A stretch of DNA of 64,000 bases from Siphonodentalium dalli (Eukaryota; Mollusca; Scaphopoda; Gadilida; Siphonodentaliidae). The DNA lies in contig CP136063.1 of NCBI GenBank assembly GCA_032622095.1, forward strand, positions 71,653,980 through 71,717,979, read 5' to 3'. The notes beneath the pieces are model-generated. The model saw nothing but the letters and a program-made list of their open reading frames with translations. It was not told the DNA's origin and did not search any database. This document shows positions 11,841-21,870 of the stretch, one piece after another. The first letter of the stretch is position 1, and each line of letters starts with the position of its first letter. The position numbers and the translations under genes are program-made.

Positions 11841-12980
11841 GTTGATGTGTGGTAGAGCACAGGGGTGGGTCTTTAGTGAACCATGTCGCTATATCACAAA
11901 CATTTATGGGGCTCTGAGTCTTGATCATCTGGCAGGGTCTATAGTAAACTGAGCCTACCTTTAAAAGTCTTCATCATGTATTTATTCTATACTCATCATC
12001 ATGCAATACCAAACGGAACACAATCCAACATCACAAGACACATATGGATGACATCACATAACATGTACACAGACAGCTTGACAGCAACATCACAACATCG
12101 AACATCCAACATCAATCGAGAGATGTCCAACGAGAAAAAGGACACTGGTGAACAAATACATAGGTTGTAGTTGCTGCCGAATAAATATCCAGTATGGATA
12201 TTAATAAATATGTGAAATGTGATTGTGTCAAAAACCAACTTCCCTATTGTCGATATAAACAACTATTTTGACACAATCCTAACTGTGACGAACAGTTAGA
12301 AATAAAACCTATATTGCTGGTATAAAAGGGATATTATGAACGCAGCGTGCGATTTCCAACTTCCCTACATTATGGGGCAAATATATTTATGCAAATGTGA
12401 CAACACTAAAGTTTCAAAACCGAAGACAATATTATTAAAATACAAGCTATAATAACGGGTGACAACATATAACAAATATTACATACCATCCTTTGGAAAG
12501 CATAGGTCAGATGTCATAACGTAGTATTACTTCTTAAACTTATTAACATTCTTCGAGCATGAAGAAATTAGGATAACACTGAGAGTGTTATACGATATTG
12601 CGATGCGTACACCTTGGTGACGAAATACGGACTGAGAAAGCGCGGTAAATAAGCTTACCTGTGATTGGCTAAAACACCTTAGTTAGATCTAATACTGGGC
12701 GCTGAACTAGACAGAGGAAAACTTAAGCGGGTAAGAGATTGGGCGTAGATAGAGATAGTAAATAGCAAAATACAGATCAGCAATGAGACTAGTAAACGGG
12801 GAATGTGCAGAACGGAATAGCGCGAAATGGAATGAACCAAGTACGCGGAATGAAATGATTACAATGCGGCTATAAAATGTATATTAGTGAGTTAGGTTTA
12901 ATAACTTAGTTAGTATACATGTGTAGCATGTAATAAAGGCATATACTGATTTGGTATATAAAATAGCACGGTCACAGATG
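11841..12980. other. Intron 1 segment specific to copy A
   Basis: Copies B and C run directly from CTACATT(T/G)CTGATT to CATGAGTTAACTGAAGTGG, whereas copy A has about 1.1 kb in between. The segment includes a small inverted repeat (GATTGTGTCAAAA near 12221 and TTTTGACACAATC near 12266). It also has two occurrences of CCAACTTCCCTA. Nothing coding was recognised. It is either an insertion in A or a deletion in the ancestor of B and C. Confidence 0.55.
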
Positions 12981-13079
12981 CATGAGTTAACCGAAGTGGT
13001 CAGTCTAACATTCTATGTTCATTTAATCATCATATAATTTGAATCTGACCACTTCAATTAACTTGAAAATCGTCTATGA

Positions 13080-13500
13080 TATCCGAAACGTTGATTATAT
13101 TATATATACAGGAACCCCGAAACGTTTATTTCGTGCAATATGTCTGAAACTTTGGTCAGACAACCAGAGATAAATATGTCTCATCGCTGTTGGTTACCCA
13201 GAATGTCAAAACCAATGATTTGCGAAGTATCCAGGATCTTCAACACGTTAGTTTGTGCATGTATACAAATGATATCTGAAACATCCATTACACGCGTCGA
13301 TCAGGGTATACCCAGGATATCTCAACTTAGGGTACCTATATGATCTCATAAACATTGTTTGGTGTACCAAGAATGTCCTAGATGTTGATCATGGCATCCA
13401 GGATTTCTGAAACGTTGACCAGGATATCCAAGTATCCAGGACGTCTGGGACATTGATTACGGTACCCATGCTCACAGAAACGTTGATTTTGGTAAGGTAA
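13080..13500. repeat. Degenerate 34 bp satellite seed in intron 1 of copy A
   Basis: Two recognisable units of the satellite (CCGAAACGTTGATTATATT, then TATATACAGGAAC) begin near 13081. Behind them the same phrases recur in degraded form: ATCCAGGAT, CTGAAACGTTGA, GTATACCCAGGATATC. The orthologous position in copy B holds about 16 clean units and in copy C about 40. Copy A therefore looks like the unexpanded state. Confidence 0.8.
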
Positions 13501-13548
13501 CCAGTATGTCTGAAAACCCACATAACTCGAACAGTATGTGCCCCTTTA

Positions 13549-13602
13549 ACTCAGCTGTGCTTCTGATCATGTATCGTTTTGCAGGTTGTTATGATCAGAT
13601 TC
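13549..13602 (+). pseudogene. Relic of the intron 3/exon 4 junction inside intron 1 of copy A
   Basis: TCAGCTGTGCTTCTGATC and ATGTATCGTTTTGCAG followed by GTTGTTATGATCAGATTC closely match the real exon 4 acceptor at 17671-17726 (CCAGCTGAGCTTCTGG, GTATCGTTTTGCAG, GTTGCTGTGATTAGATTC). The similarity stops after about 20 exon bases, so no usable exon remains. A matching relic is at 48049-48099 in copy B. The acceptor signal itself is intact and could act as a cryptic splice site (inference). Confidence 0.75.
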
Positions 13603-14213
13603 GGATGTATAATATACCCAGAATCCCCTATTCGTTTATTGAGGTGTATATTCAGTTAAAGGCAGCAATTTTAAACCTCGCCGGATAAACGAGAACTCGT
13701 GCATGGGTCGTCTGATTCAATTAAATGACAAATACATGTGTGTATATATATTCTTGATAACGAAAATCTATTGAAAATTACAACCCATCGATTCATAATC
13801 GTGGAGAGTACCACGAAAACATCTAAAAAGTATTTAATGCGATTTTCTGGGAGAAAACAGGTACATCGAATTTTAGAAATGTTCACGAATCCACGATTGT
13901 GTTCGAATGCCCAGAACGGAGTAACCCAGATGGACCCAACTGAAGCTTAGTAACCCTGTGCAGATAGTACTAAAAACCGAGAGAATACTTTTTAAGAGCT
14001 CAATCGAGGGCAGAGTATTTATATCAGCGCTAATAACGACAGAGTAAGATTATTATCGCTGTTGGATAATTATATACGGCATGTATGCATGGTACATATT
14101 GCAATAATCCCGCCTGCCCCATGTATATAATGTATATAACTATATGTCATGTAAATATGTTAAATGTCTCAATACCCATGTAATTTTGAGTGACGAGAAT
14201 AAACAATTGATTG

Positions 14214-14420
14214 AATTAACAACCAATAAATATGTACACTGACATGTGTTTGTGTGGTATGCATATAGCAACCAACAAATGTGTGTAACAACCAATAAAT
14301 ATGTACACTGACATGTGTTTGTGTGGTATGCGTATAGCAACCAACAAATGTGTGTAGCAACCAATAATAATAATTGTAGCAGCCAATAACTATTTGTAGC
14401 AACAAATAAATATTTTTATT
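14214..14420. repeat. Short tandem repeats built on GTAGCAACCAATAA
   Basis: Units of about 20 bp (GTAGCAACCAATAAATATTT and variants) and a longer doublet of about 80 bp containing ACACTGACATGTGTTTGTG are tandemly arranged. Similar units recur at 15058-15135 and, in copy B, at 48240-48410 and 49600-49745. The non-coding sequence between this array and exon 2 (14421-15477) contains another AATAAGTCGGCC-type repeat and half of a foldback element near 14942-15000. No gene was seen there. Confidence 0.7.
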
Positions 14421-15477
14421 AATCAGCTAATAAATATCCAGTCGTAATAAGCAGAACGATGCCCGCGTCATAAGTAACACTAGTCGGTCAATAAGTCGAA
14501 AACACGGCCAATAAGTGAAAAAAGTCGGCCAATAATAAGTAGAAACGTGGCCAAAATGTCAACGGTAACGTAAATGACGTCATACGTTTTTAAGCTCGGC
14601 ATAATAAATATAAGAATATTGGGTCGACGGAAAATATATAACAGTTGATGTTGAATGATAACTTGACACTGGAAGAATTACGGATTGTCGGTATTTTGTG
14701 GAGTAACTATACGTGGAAGAACTATCCATATCAATACCATTCCCAGTGGAAACAGACAGTACTGTGAAATCGCTTCAAGTTCTTCAAAATTAAAGTTTAC
14801 AAGAATACACATTACTGGAACAACTGAATATAGTAAAACACACAGCATCAATATGATACATTTATGTTGATATTTTCTTCCTGTGAAATCACTGGTGAAA
14901 TAACACAATTATTAATAAAATTGCTTATCAATTTCTTGCTTTCACGCTGACCGAGCTCGGCCTCATAATTCGGCCAATATGGAAACAACCAATCAATAAC
15001 ATACAGTAACATCAAATATATATTTGTAGTAAAATATTTTTAGCAAAAATGCATATTTGTAACAAAAACAATTGGGTGTAGCAACCAATACATATTTGTA
15101 GCAGCCAATAAATATGTGTCGCAACCAACATATTTGTAACGGAAGGAATAAATTCATGCGCGATCACTTGGAACTGGAACTATGTGCAAGTACTTTTTTA
15201 AACACATTGGTTCTCGATCATCTATCTAGGCCACAAATTTATGTCGAACATTTACCTACCTTCAATCAAATGTTATAAATGGACCTTATAGTTTGCAATT
15301 AAAATTAAAAATTCTAACCATGCATTGGGTGTTCATTGGAAACACTGTTGGGAAACAGTCGAGATAGACAGACTAACCCGAATGAGTGGGGCAAATTATA
15401 GTCTGGTTCCGGCCGGGATGGTGCAGTTGGGAAGACAATATATAGCCATCTAGTCTGATGTCCACACATCTATCCAG

Positions 15478-15601
15478 GTTTGCTTGGTTGATATCAACCT
15501 AATTAAAGGGAAAGAAACCAGAGCCGAATTTATTGCCAAGTATGGTGAAGGAGCAGTCGAATTTATTGAATGCGACATCACGAAGACAGATGGGCTTGAA
15601 G
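15478..15601 (+). CDS. HPGD-like dehydrogenase copy A, exon 2
   Basis: The exon lies between the acceptor TATCCAG and the donor GTTAGT. It is 124 bases, entering in phase 0 and leaving one base over. It encodes residues 32-72, beginning VCLVDINLIKGKE and ending EFIECDITKTDGLE. Asp36 in VDIN follows beta-strand 2 and is the residue that selects NAD over NADP in this family. Asp64 in ECDIT contacts the adenine ring in classical SDRs. The frame is fully open, unlike copy B, which has a stop in place of Glu44. Splicing joins this exon in frame to the next. Confidence 0.9.
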
Positions 15602-16138
15602 GTTAGTAACACCATTTATGTAGACAACTTTAGGTAAGTCTGTGTGGAATATGCGTATGGGTTTATTCAATTTAATATAAAAAATCACAAGATTATCACA
15701 CACATATAACGAAGAATAATATCGCGCCCTATAAATAATCATAAATAATGTGAACATTGCGTATAATATATAGATTATATCTGTGACAAACGGTCTTGTG
15801 GCAATTGGTTGGGGTGTTTTGCGTTTTGGAAATGATACTATTATTATGGCGGCCATTTTTCGGTTTGATATCGAATATTTTTTAATTTGAAACTGACACA
15901 TTGATCGAATTATTTTTGGGTGATGTCTATTAATTGTGTTGTCATCATGTGCACGTATTCACCGTTGCTACGATGGTTACGATATAGTTCTTTCCCACTA
16001 CATTACATTAAAAGCGCCACCTATAAAGTTACATCTATTTAAAACGATTTATCATAATCATTGAAATTGCTGAGTCCCGGTCCCGGTCATTTATGACGTA
16101 CGTTCATCCGTGCACCTGGTTTCAATTTCATATTTCAG

Positions 16139-16251
16139 AACTTATTCCGAAAACAATTGATCTTTTCGGCCGGGTGGATGTTGTGATTAACAATGCTGGC
16201 GTGGTCTTCGACGATTACTCTGACTTCGAGAAGTGCATAAACGTCAACTTG
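16139..16251 (+). CDS. HPGD-like dehydrogenase copy A, exon 3
   Basis: The acceptor TATTTCAG precedes, and GTAGGT follows as donor. The 113-base exon completes the split Glu73 codon and ends in phase 0. It encodes ELIPKTIDLFGRVDVVINN and then AGVVFDDYSDFEKCINVNL. The NNAG motif at residues 90-93, which stabilises the central beta-sheet in SDRs, and the FGRVDVVI strand are diagnostic. Asn107 and Asn109 flank the position of the structural Asn in helix 4. Copy B differs at Tyr99 (Asn) and Lys104 (Met). Confidence 0.9.
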
Positions 16252-16876
16252 GTAGGTGTCAACGTGAAGTGGAACCTGTGAACACTCCGCTGGTGTTATA
16301 GAATGGGACTATAGTGAATAAAGTAGAACTTTATTTTTCAAAAATGCTATTTACGCAAATTAGCATGCAATGAATATATGCACCGACTCTCGTTGATGGA
16401 ATAATTGCGCTTTATTTATGAGCGATAAATTCGTCCCGAATTAGGCAGGGGAGGCGAATAAGTTCAGGACACCAGCGGCGTGGTGGATGGGTCATCCTCA
16501 GTTCAAAAATCAGTTTTTTCACGCAAGCTGAAATTCGTTTTCCTTATGCCTTTTTTTTCAAAATGTTTCATCAATTTTGACCCAGATATTTGACCCCGGA
16601 CATTTAAAAATGTGTAATCACTGTGTCATTTCTGTATGTTCAATATTTTAACTGCAGGTTCGCAGTCAGGGCCATTTTGGAAAAGAATGGTGGGCATTTA
16701 AGGTGTCGAACAAGTTGATAAAAATGAAACGCATAAAACAAAAAAGCAAAAACTTCATTTAAAAAAAAAACACTCCGTTGAGCAAAATGGTCTGGATCCC
16801 GCGTACGAAAAGATGAGGGTGTGGCACCCTTAGTAATGAATCCCGGGGGTGTGACACCCTTATTAATAACAAAATA

Positions 16877-16983
16877 CAGTAATGCTCTAAGTAATCGACT
16901 TCTTAACCACAGCAGAATTATGTATAACTTTTCAGGATTTAGTCGGAAATATGGCTTGTTGCCATTCATCGGAAAGCTCTCGG
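16877..16983. mobile_element. Truncated MITE, left arm only
   Basis: CAGTAATGCTCTAAGTAATC through TTAGTCGGAAATATGGCTTG to CATCGGAAAGCTCTC matches the left arm of the foldback MITE at 6490-6699. TA precedes it at 16875-16876. The right arm is absent, so the element is a broken copy. Confidence 0.8.
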
Positions 16984-16989
16984 GGCTTT

Positions 16990-17320
16990 TGTTTAGATCC
17001 GGATATGATAAACATAAAGAGCGTTATTTGTTACTGTTTTCCTGATATGGAAATAATAAAGAGCGTTTATATCATTTGTGTGTGAGTAACCAATAGAATT
17101 GCGCTATGTTATGTAAACAGAAGCAAAATTTCTGTAACACGATCAGGCTCTTGTTTGCGTACACCTTCGTACATCTTGACGACAATATACTATTTACTCG
17201 CTGATTATGTTTGGCATATGAACAAAACTATATATATTTTAATATTCCTACTGTCGATGACGATTTGAACAAATATGAATATTTCTGCAACGAACGCCGC
17301 CCATGCCTTTAACGACCTAC
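16990..17320. repeat. Dispersed repeat, copy 1
   Basis: This stretch shares the phrases AAACATAAAGAGCGTT, CCTGATATGGAA, AATAAAGAGCGTTTATAT, CAATCAGGCTCTTG and GAACAAATATGAATATT with 40620-40900. The copies are diverged. No terminal structure or ORF was recognised. Confidence 0.65.
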
Positions 17321-17704
17321 GGGAAATCTATATCCGGAAGTATTACTTGGAAAATCCTAACAGAAATAACAATAAATTATACAGAATGCTGACCCAGCTA
17401 AATATAAGTATATTGAAAAGAGTGAACATGTTCTTAAAATTAGCCTTTAAAATGTTACCATGACGCAAGTACTATATTCTATGAGTCAAACCATTCAAGA
17501 AAATATATTCCTGAATGTACAATGTATTAGCATTATTTGCCTTTGTTAATAATACCATATAATATGATGGAAACATGTATTTTTTTATTGTTTGTATATA
17601 TGTATATACGTTGTAGCATGTTGCAACTTCGATGTTGACTTTGTAAATAAACAATTCAATTCAATTTAACCCAGCTGAGCTTCTGGTCGTGTATCGTTTT
17701 GCAG

Positions 17705-17792
17705 GTTGCTGTGATTAGATTCACGATGTTATCTCTGGAACACATGAAGAAATTTGGTGGAGGTGTTATTGTGAACATATCATCAGTAGCAG
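17705..17792 (+). CDS. HPGD-like dehydrogenase copy A, exon 4
   Basis: The acceptor is GTATCGTTTTGCAG and the donor is GTACAC. The 88-base exon enters in phase 0 and leaves one base. It encodes VAVIRFTMLSLEHMKKFGG and then GVIVNISSVA, residues 111-139. Ser137 in NISSVA aligns with the catalytic Ser138 of human HPGD. LSLEHMKK matches the helix before the catalytic strand. The donor is a weaker GTACAC. The next intron is about 7.5 kb because a LINE has inserted in it on the opposite strand. Confidence 0.88.
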
Positions 17793-18341
17793 GTACACGT
17801 ATGGGCATGTAGCGTCATAGTGGTGTCATGTATATATTACTGACTGACAGTGTATTCAGTTAACGTTCTATAACGCTCTCTGGTATTAGAAACCAGGTTT
17901 ATTTCGTTTCGTTGTTTACTCCAAGCCAAGCTCACACAACGTCCCCAACACCTTACGCGTTATGGTGAACTAAAAACTTATTCTGGTAGAGATTGGGTTT
18001 ACTCTCAATGTTTTAGTCGTGTTTTTATTGCTGATTAAAATGCGTCTACGAAAATAGACAACATAAAATACAAGACAGATAACTCTATATATCCTAGCTC
18101 ACGCTTCCGAAGTCCAGCGCTATGGCATTTCACTATAGTTAAATGTACTCAATCCGATAAGATAAGATAAGATAATATTTTAATGCAAAATACACCCAAT
18201 GGGCAGTTGCACATATAATAAATACAACATATATCAATCAACATAAGGAATAATTGAAAATGAGTAATCACATACGATATGCATATACGCTCGTGAATTT
18301 ACTGTCATATATAAAATCTCAGGTATGTATACTTGCTTTTA

Positions 18342-18598
18342 TTAGACATTATGTGTATTGTCTCGAATGGTGAAGAAATACCGGATCATGTCGCACATAA
18401 CGTTAACGGTTGCAATTTGTTCATTCTGCATAATAAATCTGAACGTCTCATAATTTGTCATTTCTAAGAAATGAGGGCACGTTGCAATTATGTCCTTTAC
18501 ACAAGGTTCGCGAATACTTTAATAGGCCCGACATTCTAAGATGACATGATATTCTGACTCAATTTGTTTTGAATTACACGCAGAACACAATCTTTCTC
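18342..18598 (-). pseudogene. LINE ORF2 C-terminal zinc knuckle, beyond a frameshift
   Basis: The RT frame ends at 18599, but a shifted frame continues with RERLCSACNSKQIESEYHV and ILECRAY. This fits the Cys-X2-Cys-X9-His-X4-Cys knuckle found at the end of many LINE ORF2 proteins. A TAA interrupts it just after CRAY (near 18522), after which the frame runs on with IREPCVKDIIATCPHFLE to the final stop at 18342-18344. So this copy carries a frameshift and a nonsense codon here. A distant relative of the same knuckle is in the fragment at 50931-51472. Confidence 0.75.
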
Positions 18599-20331
18599 TC
18601 ACTGTTTTGGGGGCTGTTTGTGTCTCCCTTTTTCGATTTCCAGTCGATGATTACTGATTCTCAATCTTGTGAATAGAATTCTCGCTTTGGCAGATCGCGC
18701 ATTGACAATGTATGGTTCAATTTCATACTTTGACTTGAATAATCTATACGTTCGTATTTTATTTCCACTGATCGTTTTCTTTTCGGCATGATTTACATTA
18801 TAGAATCGCATCAAATGTTCAGATTTCAGTTTATCCACCAAGGCGCGCTCTTGTATCCCTTGGAATCTCCGGCGGTCTGAAATATCGACGCCGTATTTTC
18901 CATATAATTCATTGTACAATGAAATAGAAGGGTCTCTAAGTGATTCGATGTATGCATCATGTACCAAGCACCCACTTGAAATGTTCGAAACTTTTTTCAT
19001 ATATCTAAATTGTTGAGTAATCGCATCATGTATAACTGGGAATCTGCCCAATTCTGCGCGGACGGCATGATTAGTAGCATTTCGGTTAACACCTAATGTC
19101 ATTTTGCAAAACCTCAGATGGACTTGTTCGCTTGGTATTGTATCTGAGTGAAGCATGTTTGTTTCTCCTGCCCATATCTCACATCCGTATAACATTATCT
19201 GCTTTATTAATTTGTCGAATAATTTGAATTTAGTTGGAATAGATAGCTTCATCTTTGAAGGAACAGACTGGTTTAAAAAGAACATTGCTTTCGTGGCTTT
19301 CCCGCTTGTATGTTCTTGTGATTTTGCCATTCTACTAGTCGATGTGAATTTTATCCCGAGATATGGATACTCTGAAACTAATTCAAGCGATTTCGCATTT
19401 ATATTGAAACTTGGTTCACGTTTAGTTCTCTTTGACCTAAAAACCACACATTTTGATTTACTTGCATTAACCACGAGACCATTGTATTGGGTATATTTCT
19501 CTAACTTTTCAAGACAATTCTGTAGACCTTGTTCAGTTTCTGACAACAACACTAAATCGTCGGCAAATAAAAAATGACTGAGCGGACGATTATTAAGGAA
19601 TATTGGATCGCAGCCGGATACATCAAGTGAACATTTGATGTCATCAATGAATATTTTGAACAGCGTAGGCGACAATGAGTATCCTTGTTTAACTCCAATC
19701 GTGGACAGATGCGGTGGTCCAATTCCTGCACCCGTCTTTACTTGCATATAACTGGATTGATAAATGGACTGTGTTATTTGATTTATTTTACCCTGAATAC
19801 CATTGCTATGCAACTTTTGAAACATCAACGACCTATCTACTGAATCGAAAGCTTTTTGAAAATCGATAAATGGAGCATAAATTGGCTTCTTCTTCTGTTT
19901 ATATTTATTTATACAAGTCTTTAAAACATAAGCGCTCTCAATCGTACTCCGATTCTTTCTAAAACCAAACTGATTGTCACTGATGAGACCATGTCTTTCT
20001 AAATAGTCGTTTATTCGGTTATTTATAACTTTGTTGAAAAGTTTCCCTAGACCATTACTGAGCGCAATTGGTCGATAGTTATTTGGGTCCTGTCTATCTC
20101 CCTTTTTATAAAGCGTCTTAATGAGTGACACATTCCAGCTGTCTGGATAATGACCAGAGTTTAATACCTGGTTAAATAATTTTACTACTTCGTCTATTGT
20201 CGCGGGAACAACAATTTTAAGCAATTCATTCGAGAAATTTCCATATCCAGGTGATTTTCTGTTTTTAAGTAGTTTAACGCAATTAATTATTTCACTGGCT
20301 TCGATATCACTTTCATCAATTTGTTTTGTTT
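18599..20331 (-). CDS. LINE ORF2, reverse transcriptase part
   Basis: The long minus-strand frame (612 codons from a nominal start at 20437) encodes a reverse transcriptase that copies the element RNA at the nicked target. Residue numbers count from that start. Visible blocks are YRPIALSNGLGKLF (121-134), NQFGFRKNRST (155-165), FIDFQKAFD (190-198, first catalytic Asp192), QGYSLSPTLF (251-260) and FADD (291-294, catalytic pair). The usual Tyr of YADD is Phe, as in many non-LTR elements. The first 35 or so codons overlap the endonuclease frame and are probably spurious. True RT sequence starts near KQIDESDIEASEI. The break between the frames falls in an AAAAC run near 20325-20335, so one slippage event probably split ORF2. 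Confidence 0.9.
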
Positions 20332-21800
20332 TGTAATTCGTATATATATTTCTTATTTGCAAAAACATTATCTGGGCAGAGTATATTTTTGAAAAAGTCA
20401 ACACTTTCGTCTGGATGCAAGTAATTTGTTTCATCACGTTTATTTCTAAATTCTTTTATCAATCGCCAATACTCGGAAGGGTCTGTACCCTCCATTTTGT
20501 CTAGTGATTCTGCTAACCCCTGGAAGTACATTTTTGATTTGTTCTTTGTTTCTTTCTTATATGCTTTTTTGGATGAGAAAAAATTACTCCTAACTGTTAC
20601 ATCGGTTTGGTTTTGCTTCATTTCACGACACGCATTTGTCATTTCACGTTTTAATTGCTTGCATCCCGCATCAAACCATTTCCTTTTCTTTTGCTGTCGT
20701 TTAAACTTATTATTTTTAATTTGGGCAGCTTTAGTGTTGGTAGATGTTAAAATATTTTCATAATGCCGAATTGCACATTCTGTTCCGTTGCGATTATGTT
20801 CATAATTAGTCAATCTGAATTGTAAGAGTCGCTTTTTAATATCGCGATCATTGATCGCTTCTGAAGCTTTTGAATTGCTGTCTGAGATCCATTTAATGGC
20901 AACTTCCGGTTCTCTATATTTATATTTGAATTGACATGTATTTAATGTATTCACGTTTCCTTTGAGCTTAATGTGCATTGTTAATTGGCAATGGTCAGAG
21001 TATTCATTAAGTTGCTTCACGCAAAAGTAACTTACATCGGACAGATATCTTTCAGACACGAGAATATAATCTACTAAACTTGCCCCGTTATAATGGTAAG
21101 AGGTGTAGTTTCCCAAACAATCACCAGATTTACGACCATTAAGTATTCTAATTGAAGTGGATTTACATAACTTGAGAAGTTGTATCCCAAAGGAGTTTAC
21201 ATGTCTGTCTAAACTGTTTCTGTCTTTAACACAATCCAAAACATAACTATCCGGAAGAGAAATATATTTATCATCATCTTGCTCGACACAATCCGGTCTC
21301 CCACCTGTTCGAGAGTTAAAATCTCCGCCCATGATTATTACTGATCTATCGCCATATTTTCGAAGTTCTATTTCGACATCTCGAAAAATCAAGTCATAAT
21401 TTTTTCGCTTTTTCCAGTAAGTCGATGATTGGGGCGGAATATAAATTGAAACAAAGTCAACGCTGCAATTTTGATGGAAAATTTCGCCTTCAAATTCGAC
21501 AAACAGTGCAACATCTTCAATATGAGTTACATTTTTAACCGATCTTCCGTATTTTGTCCGATGGTAGAATGCGATTCCACCTCTCTCGTTTTCTTGAGAA
21601 CTTCTACATAAGTCATTACAAGTATAGCCAGGTAAATTAATTTGTGTCGAATCGTTGTGCCAGGTCTCAGATAAAGTTATGAAATCGTAACGTTCTATTA
21701 GTCTACGGAAATCGGGGTCATCGATTTTGTTTACAAGCCCTTGGGCATTCCATGCTGTGTAACATAAAGTCACATCATTGGATTGATTTGAATATGTCAT
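20316..21800 (-). CDS. LINE ORF2, APE-type endonuclease part
   Basis: The 494-codon frame begins MTYSNQSNDVTLCYTAWNAQ and encodes an apurinic-endonuclease-like nuclease that nicks target DNA to prime reverse transcription. Metal-binding and catalytic positions are intact: Asn18 (WNAQGL), Glu45 (LSETW), Asp160 and Asn162 (GGDFNSR). Later blocks are GNYTSYHYNGASLVDYIL and the closing SDH in YSDHCQL. A linker rich in Lys and Asn follows. The frame stops at 20316 after YELQNKTN, out of register with the reverse transcriptase. A start at the first Met is plausible because it lies 17 residues before the first conserved block. Confidence 0.9.
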   Translation of the reverse strand: MTYSNQSNDVTLCYTAWNAQGLVNKIDDPDFRRLIERYDFITLSETWHNDSTQINLPGYTCNDLCRSSQENERGGIAFYHRTKYGRSVKNVTHIEDVALFVEFEGEIFHQNCSVDFVSIYIPPQSSTYWKKRKNYDLIFRDVEIELRKYGDRSVIIMGGDFNSRTGGRPDCVEQDDDKYISLPDSYVLDCVKDRNSLDRHVNSFGIQLLKLCKSTSIRILNGRKSGDCLGNYTSYHYNGASLVDYILVSERYLSDVSYFCVKQLNEYSDHCQLTMHIKLKGNVNTLNTCQFKYKYREPEVAIKWISDSNSKASEAINDRDIKKRLLQFRLTNYEHNRNGTECAIRHYENILTSTNTKAAQIKNNKFKRQQKKRKWFDAGCKQLKREMTNACREMKQNQTDVTVRSNFFSSKKAYKKETKNKSKMYFQGLAESLDKMEGTDPSEYWRLIKEFRNKRDETNYLHPDESVDFFKNILCPDNVFANKKYIYELQNKTN

Positions 21801-21870
21801 TAATGTAAAGATTTTTCACAATAGGAAATATGTATGAACCGGGGTCATCGGAGATAATAAGCAGTCATTA

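Larger units (their letters stand above)
16252..17704. other. Intron 3 of copy A
   Basis: The first part (16300-16830) is homologous to 51473-52003 in copy B. The rest holds a truncated MITE (16877-16983), a dispersed repeat (16990-17320) and a tail, 17470-17580, that matches 53340-53440 downstream of copy B. Nothing coding was seen. An open frame at 17275-17463 lies within or next to the dispersed repeat and resembles no family I know. Confidence 0.7.

Noticed and set aside
17275-17463. 62-codon plus-strand frame with basic composition in intron 3
   Set aside because: It overlaps a dispersed repeat whose other copy (40560-40920) does not keep the frame.
19155-19577. Plus-strand open frame of 140 codons
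   Set aside because: It lies fully opposite the LINE reverse transcriptase and is a shadow of it.
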